A stretch of DNA of 36,321 nucleotides from UMGS1696 sp964463375. GTDB lineage: Bacteria > Bacillota > Clostridia > Oscillospirales > CAG-272. The notes beneath the pieces are model-generated. The model saw only the letters and a list, made by a program, of their open reading frames with translations, did not search any database and was not told the origin of the DNA. The stretch covers positions 1 through 36,321 of the forward strand of contig CAYXBQ010000027.1 in assembly GCA_964463375.1 (NCBI GenBank), in the 5' to 3' direction. Each line of letters begins with the position of its first letter. Position 1 is the stretch's first letter. Shown here in pieces: positions 16,211 through 22,398 of the stretch. The translations under genes and the position numbers were made by a program.

Positions 16211-17038
16211 TCACCCTCGCCACAGCATGGTGCAGCGTGGTTTGCCGCCGTAGTCGTACAGCACCGTTCCGGCAAGACCGTATGCTTTTCCCATGGTCAA
16301 CACGGCATCTGCCTGCTTGTCCCCATGCTCCAGCAAAAGCTTGCCATCCGGCTTTAGGTGGGGGAGATAGTTCTCGAAAATCGCCTGATACAACGTCAGT
16401 CCGTTGGCACCATCGGTCAACGCCATGGCCGGTTCGTGGGACAGCTCCGGTGCCAGCGTATCCATTTCGTCCAGGGTCACGTACGGTGGATTGGATAGGA
16501 TCAGGTCATACCGGTCGTCCACGGCAAGCACATCCTCTCGAATGTCCCCCGGCAGCAGCTGGATCCGGTCGGACACATGGAGGGCATCGAAATTTTCTTG
16601 GGCGATGGCCAGTGCATCCGGGGACAGCTCCACGGCGGTACCGGTGGCAGCCTTGGTGTAGTGCAGCACAGAGGCTATGATACACCCGCTGCCGGTACAC
16701 AGATCCAGCACATGGGCGGAATGTGGTAGCTCCTTTAGCAGCTCGATGGCTTTTTCACAAAGGATCTCCGTGTCCGCACGGGGGATCAGACAGCCCTCCC
16801 GTACCCGAAAGGGCAGTCCCATAAATTCCCACGTACCCAAAATATATTGCAGGGGAATCCGATCGCAGCGTTTGGCGACCGCTTCGTGCAGGTCGGTGTC
16901 TGCAATGTCGGTATCTTTGTCGGCACGCCAGTAGGCTATGCTTTTGCCGGTATAGTGTGCGGCCAGCAGCAAGGCTTCCCAGTCGGCTTCCTTGATCCCA
17001 TGGGCAGACAGCCGATTTGTGATCTCCCGAACGGTCAT
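16211..17038 (-). CDS. prmC: Peptide chain release factor N5-glutamine methyltransferase
   Basis: This 275-residue methyltransferase modifies the GGQ glutamine of release factors RF1/RF2 using S-adenosylmethionine. The N-terminal helical domain (1-80) is followed by a Rossmann domain with the SAM loop VLDLCTGSGCI and the catalytic NPPY at 183-186. Its ATG overlaps the upstream DUF1385 stop by four bases (ATGA), which indicates translational coupling. In related Firmicutes DUF1385, prmC and prfA often cluster; prfA is not next to it here. Confidence 0.95.
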   Translation of the reverse strand: MTVREITNRLSAHGIKEADWEALLLAAHYTGKSIAYWRADKDTDIADTDLHEAVAKRCDRIPLQYILGTWEFMGLPFRVREGCLIPRADTEILCEKAIELLKELPHSAHVLDLCTGSGCIIASVLHYTKAATGTAVELSPDALAIAQENFDALHVSDRIQLLPGDIREDVLAVDDRYDLILSNPPYVTLDEMDTLAPELSHEPAMALTDGANGLTLYQAIFENYLPHLKPDGKLLLEHGDKQADAVLTMGKAYGLAGTVLYDYGGKPRCTMLWRG

Positions 17039-18075
17039 GCCTGCTTTTCTCCCTCTTGGTTGTCAGCGGCCTTGGGATCGACCCAGGGGGTGGTAGCTTC
17101 CCGCACGTAGCCCACCTCGTCCAGCTGTGCCTGTACTTCTTCCCGGAAGTCCACGGGAATGGCACCCAAAATGGCTTCGATGGCTACGGAGAGCTGCTTT
17201 TCGTCCGGCTCCTTGGTGGTGATCCGCTGCATCCACAGGCCGGGTGCGGAGACGATCTTGGTGAACAGGTTGTCGTGCTTGCCGGCGTACATGATGAATT
17301 CAAAGCCCAAACCTACGATCAGGGGCAGGGTGATGAGCTTGGAGCAGACCCGGATCAGCATATTGTCCCAGGTCAGGAAGGAGTTGACGATGATGGAGAT
17401 GATCAGCATCACAAAGATAAAGCTGGTGCCGCACCGGGGATGGAACCGGGTACACTTGGCGGCGTTTTCAGGGGTCAGGGGCAGTCCGGCTTCAAAGCAG
17501 GCAACGGACTTGTGTTCAGCCCCGTGGTATTCGTAGGTACGGCGGATCTCCGGCATCAGGCTCACCGCCCAAACGTAGGCAACAAAGATCCCCATACGAA
17601 TGAGCCCCTCGATGATGCTGCGGAAAGCACCTAAGTGCCCGCCGGTGAGGAGGTCCAGACCCTTGGTGGCATAGGTGGGCAACAGCAGGAACAGCCCCAC
17701 GCCCAGCACCAGACCTAACACCATACCGATGGCAGAGATGATCTGGAACATTTTGTCTCCTAATTTTTCGGATAGCCACTTATCGAATTTGGTTTCGGGT
17801 TCGTCCTCCTCGATGCCCAGCATTTCCATAGAGTGGGTCAGGGTGTTCATGCTCAGCATCATGGATTCCACGAAGTTGACGCAGCCCCGGATCAGGGGAA
17901 CACGGCAGATCTTGTACTTCTTGCGCAGGGACGTAAACACGGTGGCATGGGTGGTGATGGAGCCGTCTTCGCCGCGGACTGCCAGATTCACGTCGTCGCC
18001 GGATTTCATCATGACACCTTCCAGCACCGCCTGCCCGCCCACCAGTCCTAGGCGGGATCTCTTTTTTTCTTCCAT
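17035..18075 (-). CDS. DUF1385 family membrane protein
   Basis: This 346-residue protein matches the DUF1385 family of Firmicutes membrane proteins, whose biochemical role is not established. The cytoplasmic N-terminus has GGQAVLEGVMMKSGD. Membrane segments lie at about 125-155, 170-195, 230-255 and 265-280, separated by the conserved YHGAEHKSVACFE and RFHPRCGTSF motifs. ATG 18075 is chosen because it starts MEEKKRSRLG and is preceded by AAAGGA 14 bases upstream; a longer frame to 18123 includes the leader. It is the first gene of the minus-strand run and has a good promoter at 18147-18175. It overlaps prmC by four bases. Confidence 0.88.
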   Translation of the reverse strand: MEEKKRSRLGLVGGQAVLEGVMMKSGDDVNLAVRGEDGSITTHATVFTSLRKKYKICRVPLIRGCVNFVESMMLSMNTLTHSMEMLGIEEDEPETKFDKWLSEKLGDKMFQIISAIGMVLGLVLGVGLFLLLPTYATKGLDLLTGGHLGAFRSIIEGLIRMGIFVAYVWAVSLMPEIRRTYEYHGAEHKSVACFEAGLPLTPENAAKCTRFHPRCGTSFIFVMLIISIIVNSFLTWDNMLIRVCSKLITLPLIVGLGFEFIMYAGKHDNLFTKIVSAPGLWMQRITTKEPDEKQLSVAIEAILGAIPVDFREEVQAQLDEVGYVREATTPWVDPKAADNQEGEKQA

Positions 18076-18146
18076 TATAGTGTAATATATCCTTTCTGTT
18101 TTTATAATGCGATAGGGAAACACCCGACCATATCGGGCACACCTAC

Positions 18147-18175
18147 ATTATACCACACTTTTCGGGGGAAGTAAA
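18147..18175 (-). promoter_or_regulatory. Promoter of the DUF1385-prmC-leuA-cimA-ddl-glycosidase run
   Basis: On the minus strand TTTACT (18175-18170) and TATAAT (18152-18147) are separated by 17 bases ending in TGG, an extended -10. Downstream, a small CCCGA/TCGGG hairpin lies in the leader before ATG 18075. No other convincing promoter was seen in the next 14 kb of this run. Confidence 0.75.
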
Positions 18176-18180
18176 GACAA

Positions 18181-18418
18181 GTGGTGAACCATGGGGAAAT
18201 TTTTATGCAAAGAAACGATGGATATGTAGTGTATGCCGGCATACGCGCCGATAGATTTCCCACAGGTTTTCCCGGCGGCCGTGGTATGGGGAACGTGGCA
18301 GGTGCATATACTATGGATACAGCCGGATCCCATCTGCTCCTTATGGGAAAAGGCGCCGCTCCCCTGCAACCGTTTTGGGCTAAGCAAGTTGGTTAGCCAT
18401 GGCAGGGGAGCTTTTTTT
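18181..18418 (+). ncRNA. Candidate structured non-coding RNA region, uncertain
   Basis: This gene-free stretch has several inverted repeats: the 14-base palindrome GTATGCCGGCATAC (18231-18244), CCCAT/ATGGG (18329-18333 with 18343-18347), and a final branched hairpin leading into a T run. No well-translated frame is visible on either strand, yet a strong plus-strand terminator ends it, so something upstream is probably transcribed. I found no clear plus-strand promoter. I could not match it to tmRNA, RNase P, SRP RNA, T-box or common riboswitch motifs by eye. It could also be the remnant of a lost gene. Confidence 0.3.
18358..18418 (+). terminator. Strong rho-independent terminator with inner hairpin
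   Basis: GCTCCCCTGC (18358-18367) pairs perfectly with GCAGGGGAGC (18402-18411), followed by seven T. Inside, GGCTAA (18378-18383) pairs with TTAGCC (18393-18398). No recognised plus-strand gene precedes it. Confidence 0.85.
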
Positions 18419-18430
18419 ACTTATGGGGGC

Positions 18431-18459
18431 TTGACAAACCCGATTGAATAGGGTATAAT
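18431..18459 (+). promoter_or_regulatory. Consensus promoter of the toxin-antitoxin operon
   Basis: TTGACA (18431-18436) and TATAAT (18454-18459) are both exact consensus with a 17-base spacer. It starts 13 bases after the T run of the preceding terminator and lies 40 bases before the toxin start. Such a strong promoter suggests repression by the antitoxin. Confidence 0.9.
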
Positions 18460-18499
18460 GTACGTATGACAGCGTGATGTGTGATCAGGGATAGGACAC

Positions 18500-18832
18500 A
18501 TGAAAAGAAAATTTGTTATGATGCCCATTTTCGATAAGCAATGGAAAGATATGGGACTGGATGATAATGATCTACGATGTTTGCAGGAAGAACTTTTGAA
18601 AAATCCGCAGATCGGTAGTGTAATGCGAGGAACTGGAAAACTTCGCAAAATGCGATTTGCGCTTCCCCACAGGGGGAAAAGTGGTTCCAGTCGTGTTCTC
18701 TATGTGGACTTTGTTATAGCGGAAACTATTTATTTGATATTCGCATATCCTAAAAATGAAAAGGATAATCTGACAGACGAAGAACGAAATGCCATCAAGA
18801 AAATGATCGAACGAATAGAAGAAACTTTGTAA
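18500..18832 (+). CDS. RelE/HigB-like toxin
   Basis: This 110-residue protein resembles RelE/HigB-type toxins, ribosome-dependent mRNA endonucleases that arrest translation. Typical features are MRGTGKLRKMRFALP, the GKSGSSRVLYVDF strand pair and the IYLIFAYPKNEKDNLTDEE segment. The ribosome binding site is weak (AGGG 9 bases or AGGA 3 bases before ATG), so translation may be kept low. The antitoxin follows after 14 bases; toxin-first order is the higBA arrangement. Family assignment is by motif; whether it is active is unknown. Confidence 0.88.
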   Translation: MKRKFVMMPIFDKQWKDMGLDDNDLRCLQEELLKNPQIGSVMRGTGKLRKMRFALPHRGKSGSSRVLYVDFVIAETIYLIFAYPKNEKDNLTDEERNAIKKMIERIEETL

Positions 18833-18846
18833 AGGAGCCAAACACC

Positions 18847-19158
18847 ATGAACGTATATGAAGGAATCATGCAGGGACTGGAAGAAGCGATAGCATACAAC
18901 CAAGGGAAGATCACGGCGAGGACCAAAACGATCTCTGTTTCCCCTTTGCCGGAATATGATGCCCACGCGATCAAAAGCATCCGCAAAGCAATGGGAATGA
19001 CACAGGCGCTGTTTGCGGGGGTCATGGGTGTTTCTACCAAAACCGTAGAAGCATGGGAATCTGGAAAAAACATTCCCAATGGTTCGGCAAAACGGATCTT
19101 ATCTATTTTTCAGGCAGACCCTACATTGCCGCAGAAAATGCATATCATCGAAGAATAA
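18847..19158 (+). CDS. HigA-like XRE-family antitoxin
   Basis: This 103-residue protein has an N-terminal segment of about 40 residues that may bind the toxin and a helix-turn-helix domain at roughly 42-90. The HTH covers IKSIRKAMGMTQALFAGVMG and VSTKTVEAWESGKN. It would neutralise the toxin and repress the shared promoter. AAAGGAG lies 8 bases before ATG, much stronger than the toxin site, which would favour excess antitoxin. A terminator follows 20 bases downstream, closing a two-gene operon. Confidence 0.9.
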   Translation: MNVYEGIMQGLEEAIAYNQGKITARTKTISVSPLPEYDAHAIKSIRKAMGMTQALFAGVMGVSTKTVEAWESGKNIPNGSAKRILSIFQADPTLPQKMHIIEE

Positions 19159-19170
19159 GGCACCATGCCT

Positions 19171-19200
19171 AAAAAAAGAGAGACCCCACGTCTCTCTTTT
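19171..19200. terminator. Bidirectional terminator between antitoxin and lipoprotein genes
   Basis: GAGAGAC (19178-19184) pairs with GTCTCTC (19190-19196) around a CCCAC loop, with an A run before and T run after. It can stop the plus-strand toxin-antitoxin transcript and the minus-strand lipoprotein transcript. Confidence 0.9.
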
Positions 19201-19205
19201 CTATA

Positions 19206-20006
19206 TTATCCATTGCCTTCCTGCATCAGGTACATCTCACTATAGGTATACGACACAAGCTCAATGGTACAAAACCGGGTGCGTTCTTCGCCTTTTTGGT
19301 GCAGCTCACTGTACTGTTCATCATGTACCGTTTCCCAGGGGTATTCCGGGTCGGGGATGGAAGTGATCTTGACCACAGCCGTGACCACCGGTTGCCCACC
19401 CAGGGTACAGCCCTGGATCTCGAGGGTGTATTCCTTGTCTACCAAGGTATCCGTGGCAACAAGATATTGTGTGGCTTCGGTGGACATGATCTTGCCGACC
19501 GGGCAAATGTTGAGGGTGCAAGGTGGAGATAGGGTCGCTTCGCTTAAGTCCGTCCAGCCGTGGGTGTCAAATGCGACCAGTCGGATGCTGCTGTCTGCCG
19601 GTTCTACCTTTTTGACCTTGACCATACCCTCGAACTCGATGTCTAAAATCAGATTGGAGTACCCGATCCTTTTTCCGCTGTCACCGCTCAGATGCAGACC
19701 CATGGGTGCCATGGTGCGAACTTCACCCGGCTGCAACGCTTCATACACAAAAACATCTTCATTGGCTACCTGTGTGGTATCATCGTCAGGGATCCAGTAG
19801 CCGTCGCCATCCGGCTTGTAGGGGGGCGTTTTTTCTTTATATCCTATGTAACCCCAACGACCTGTACCCTCTAAATCGGCATCCAACAGATAGGTATTGA
19901 TCTTCAGTAGATCGTACATATCTTTGGGGTCGTCGGCAGTATCGGAGGCGGTGCAGGAGAGAAGCAAAAGCGAAAGAATGAAAAAGATAGCGGTCAGTTT
20001 TTTCAT
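19206..20006 (-). CDS. Putative lipoprotein, unknown function
   Basis: This 266-residue protein starts with a signal peptide and lipobox (LLLLSC, Cys at about 18), so it is probably a surface lipoprotein. AAGGAG sits 8 bases before ATG 20006. I recognise no family. The mature part contains GTGRWGYIGYKEKTPPYKPD, DGYWIPDDDTTQVA and several beta-strand-like stretches, with two Cys near the middle (PPCTLNIC) that could pair. It is flanked by a terminator on the downstream side. Upstream it shares a 353-base intergenic region with the divergent carbohydrate-binding gene, which contains two inverted repeats. I could not pick a convincing promoter for it. Confidence 0.75.
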   Translation of the reverse strand: MKKLTAIFFILSLLLLSCTASDTADDPKDMYDLLKINTYLLDADLEGTGRWGYIGYKEKTPPYKPDGDGYWIPDDDTTQVANEDVFVYEALQPGEVRTMAPMGLHLSGDSGKRIGYSNLILDIEFEGMVKVKKVEPADSSIRLVAFDTHGWTDLSEATLSPPCTLNICPVGKIMSTEATQYLVATDTLVDKEYTLEIQGCTLGGQPVVTAVVKITSIPDPEYPWETVHDEQYSELHQKGEERTRFCTIELVSYTYSEMYLMQEGNG

Positions 20007-20076
20007 GTAACATTCTCCTTGTACTTTTCGGGTATTTCGTATGACGATGCAGGATATCGATAAGTTCCCGTCAATA

Positions 20077-20119
20077 GGCCAAAAATGGCCAATCTACGTC
20101 ACTTTGCCATTTTAGCCAA
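20077..20119. repeat. Two related inverted repeats, possible operators
   Basis: GGCCAAAAATGGCC (20077-20090) is an inverted repeat. TTGCCATTTTAGCCAA (20104-20119) is a less perfect version of the same pattern, roughly TTGGCYA-N4-TRGCCAA. They lie 27 bases apart between the divergent lipoprotein and carbohydrate-binding genes. Apart from these, the promoter at 20242 and its TTCCCCGGGAA spacer element, I see nothing else in 20007-20359. Confidence 0.5.
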
Positions 20120-20241
20120 AATCACAACCGAAAATTATACATATTGCGCAAACTACAAACGTACATACGACAAATAAAAGGCATGCGTCTCCTGCGACAA
20201 AAAACTGTGCATTTTCTACAGCTTTACTTTCCCAAAAACTC

Positions 20242-20270
20242 TTGACTTCCCCGGGAAATTGCGTTATAAT
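20242..20270 (+). promoter_or_regulatory. Promoter of the secreted carbohydrate-binding protein
   Basis: TTGACT (20242-20247) and TATAAT (20265-20270) have a 17-base spacer. The near-palindrome TTCCCCGGGAA (20247-20257) lies inside the spacer and could be an operator. The leader to ATG 20360 is roughly 80 bases. Confidence 0.85.
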
Positions 20271-20359
20271 ATCCTTGATATATGCCCGATAGCATATATG
20301 ACAATTTCATGCAGTGGTGTTCCGCCGTAACGGAAACCAATTCTGAAAAGGAGCACATG

Positions 20360-21601
20360 ATGAAGAAAGTACTTTCTCTGGCTCTGGCTTCTCTGCTGAC
20401 CGTTTCTCTGGCTGCCACCGTTGGCGCTATGGAAGGCAATGACAAGCTGGGCACTATCCCCTATGTTACCGAAGAGATCGTGATCGATGGTGAAATGGAT
20501 GCGATCTATGCTACCGGTATGAAGACCGAAGTTGGTCAGGTATTCAACAATGCCAGCGACGCTACCGCTACCTGCTATCTGGTACACGATGGTGAAAACC
20601 TGTATCTGTATGCAGAAATTAAGGATGCTGACATGGTTCAGCCTTCTGCTGACGACCAGACCTCTCAGCCCTGGGTTTGCGACTCCCTGGAACTGATGAT
20701 CGATGGTTCTAACAAGGATGCCGTTGACGTGGCACAGACCCGTCTGGACTGGACCGGTTGGGCTACCTGGTACATGGAAGGTGGTATCGAATCCAAGACT
20801 GGTGACGATGCTTATCCGGAAGTGAAGGAATGCGCTGCTGGTGAAATCGACGGCGGTTACACCGTTGAAATGGCTCTGAACATGAAGCAGTTCGGCGTTA
20901 CTCCCGGTACCGACATCGGTATGCAGTACCAGATCAACGACGTATTCTCCGACGGCACCGCTCAGGCCAACATCACCATCAATGGTTTTGGTCCCTGGGA
21001 CAACGCTAACTATCCTGTAGCTACCGTTGCTCCGGTTACCGGTGGTCTGATGACCCTGGATGTATTCAACGAAGCTTCTATCGAAGACGATGAATCCACC
21101 AACAATGGCAACCCCATCCAGCTGATGGATGCTTACGGCTGCGGTTACTCCACCAAGGGCGACCTGGTTATCTTCGACGACGTTGATTTCGGTGCAAACG
21201 GCGCTGACTTCATGACCGTACGTTTCGGCTACGGCAACGACAACGGTACCGTTACCAATGTTGCTCTGATGCTGGACGATCCCGATTCTGATCCCGTTGC
21301 TACCATGTCCATCGGTTGGACTGGCGGTTGGGAAATCGCACCCTCCGGTTACATCTCCGTTCCCGTGGACATCGAAGGCGGCGTTCATTCTCTGTACTTC
21401 AAGTTCCTGGACGAAACCGGTTCTCTGTCCTATGTATACTTCGCAGAAGCTGATCCGGCTCCTGTTGCTGCTGAAGAAGTAGTTGACGGTGCTGCTGGTG
21501 AAACCACCACGACCGCTCCCGCTACCTTCGACGCTGCTGTTGTAGCTGCTGTAGCTGCTGTTCTGTCCGCTGCTGGTTACGCTGTTTCTAAGAAGCACTG
21601 A
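20360..21601 (+). CDS. Secreted CBM9/CBM6-like carbohydrate-binding protein with C-terminal membrane anchor
   Basis: This 413-residue protein has a signal peptide (about 1-24), a CBM9-like domain at roughly 30-210 (EIVIDGEMDAIYATGMKTEV start, then CDSLELMIDGSNK) and a CBM6-like domain at roughly 265-375 (VDFGANGADFMTVRFGYG, IGWTGGWE, GVHSLYFKF). A Thr-rich linker leads to PATFDA, a hydrophobic segment and SKKH at the end, which resembles a cell-wall or membrane sorting tail without LPxTG. No catalytic domain is visible, so it may bind glycans at the surface. ATG 20360 is preferred over 20357 because AAGGAG is then 6 bases away. Strong codon bias (GCT, GGT, CTG, TCT) like the hydrogenase suggests high expression. 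A repeat array follows. Confidence 0.82.
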   Translation: MKKVLSLALASLLTVSLAATVGAMEGNDKLGTIPYVTEEIVIDGEMDAIYATGMKTEVGQVFNNASDATATCYLVHDGENLYLYAEIKDADMVQPSADDQTSQPWVCDSLELMIDGSNKDAVDVAQTRLDWTGWATWYMEGGIESKTGDDAYPEVKECAAGEIDGGYTVEMALNMKQFGVTPGTDIGMQYQINDVFSDGTAQANITINGFGPWDNANYPVATVAPVTGGLMTLDVFNEASIEDDESTNNGNPIQLMDAYGCGYSTKGDLVIFDDVDFGANGADFMTVRFGYGNDNGTVTNVALMLDDPDSDPVATMSIGWTGGWEIAPSGYISVPVDIEGGVHSLYFKFLDETGSLSYVYFAEADPAPVAAEEVVDGAAGETTTTAPATFDAAVVAAVAAVLSAAGYAVSKKH

Positions 21602-21603
21602 GC

Positions 21604-21977
21604 GAGGATTTTGTGCAGCTGAAACTGTAAGATAACTTTCTCGCTCTGAAGAATTTCCCTAACGGAAAATTCTTCCAAAGTATGGCTTTGATATATGGGG
21701 TGAGGATTTTGTGCAGCTGAAACTGTAAGATAACTTTCTCGCTCTGAAGAATTTCCCTAACGGAAAATTCTTCCAAAGTATGGCTTTGATATATGGGGTG
21801 AGGATTTTGTGCAGCTGAAACTGTAAGATAACTTTCTCGCTCTGAAGAATTTCCCTAACGGAAAATTCTTCCAAAGTATGGCTTTGATATATGGGGTGAG
21901 GATTTTGTGCAGCTGAAACTGTAAGATAACTTTCTCGCTCTGAAGAATTTCCCTAACGGAAAATTCTTCCAAAGTTT
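21604..21977. repeat. 98-bp tandem repeat array, 3.8 copies
   Basis: Copies start at 21604, 21702, 21800 and 21898; the fourth ends at about 21977, missing the last part. They are nearly identical. Each unit contains a stem GAAGAATTT/AAATTCTTC separated by CCCTAACGGA, and a CAAAG/CTTTG mini-hairpin. The unit length is not a multiple of three, so open frames running through it shift between copies and are unlikely to be coding. The array starts 3 bases after the carbohydrate-binding gene stop. Confidence 0.95.
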
Positions 21978-22024
21978 TACATAGGGTGGTCATGGTTTTA
22001 GCTGTATCTCCTTACATAACAAAA

Positions 22025-22059
22025 TCTCCCGGAAGGTTACGGACTCCGGGGGATTTTTT
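22025..22059. terminator. Hairpin terminator, copy 1
   Basis: TCTCCCGGA (22025-22033) pairs with TCCGGGGGA (22045-22053), one G-U, followed by six T on the plus strand. It would stop plus-strand transcription coming through the 98-bp array. Confidence 0.85.
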
Positions 22060-22122
22060 GTTGCTTTGGTTGGACTTGTGACGTATTGCAGGCGCATCAT
22101 TGTACATGCATCCTTACATAAC

Positions 22123-22161
22123 AAAACCCCCCGGAAGGTTACGACTCCGGGGGATTTTTTT
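22123..22161. terminator. Hairpin terminator, copy 2
   Basis: CCCCCGGA (22128-22135) pairs with TCCGGGGG (22146-22153), followed by A and seven T on the plus strand. On the minus strand the hairpin is followed by TTTTGTT, so it may also end the SLH-gene transcript. Confidence 0.85.
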
Positions 22162-22186
22162 GTTGCTTTGGTTGGACTTGTGCCTA

Positions 22187-22384
22187 TTGCAAGTGCATTG
22201 TTGCAAGTGCATTGTTGCAAGTGCATTGTTGCAAGTGCATTGTTGCAAGTGCATTNNNNNNNNNNNNNNNNNNNNNNNNNNNNNNNNNNNNNNNNNNNNN
22301 NNNNNNNNNNNNNNNNNNNNNNNNNNNNNNNNNNNNNNNNNNNNNNNNNNNNNNNGTTGCAGGTGCATTGTTGCAGGTACATTA
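22187..22384. repeat. 14-bp minisatellite interrupted by the assembly gap
   Basis: TTGCAAGTGCATTG repeats without spacers from 22187, with four full copies and a fifth cut by the N run at 22256. Beyond the gap, variants TTGCAGGTGCATTG (22357-22370) and TTGCAGGTACATTA (22371-22384) continue to 15 bases before the SLH gene stop. True copy number is hidden by the gap. Confidence 0.95.
22256..22355. other. Assembly gap (100 N)
   Basis: Exactly 100 N, the usual placeholder for a gap of unknown length. It falls inside the 14-bp minisatellite, which probably caused the assembly break. Confidence 0.98.
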
Positions 22385-22398
22385 TTGCAGCCGCAATA

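Larger units (their letters stand above)
22009..22182. repeat. Two copies of a 72-bp terminator-bearing repeat
   Basis: The segments 22009-22080 and 22111-22182 are near-identical (start TCCTTACATAACAAAA, end GGTTGGACTTGTG) and 102 bases apart. Each encloses a GC-rich hairpin with a T run. The first copy is followed by a degenerate version of the 14-bp minisatellite that follows the second, so a composite unit seems to have duplicated. Confidence 0.9.

Noticed and set aside
20264..21598. A 444-codon minus-strand open frame opposite the carbohydrate-binding gene
   Set aside because: The plus strand has promoter, ribosome binding site, signal peptide and biased codons; the minus frame reflects that codon bias.
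21588..21993. Minus-strand repeat-encoded proteins across the 98-bp array
   Set aside because: The unit is not a multiple of three, so each copy is read in a different frame, and no ribosome binding site is seen.
22187..22384. CRISPR array
   Set aside because: The 14-bp units are directly adjacent with no unique spacers, and no cas gene is nearby.
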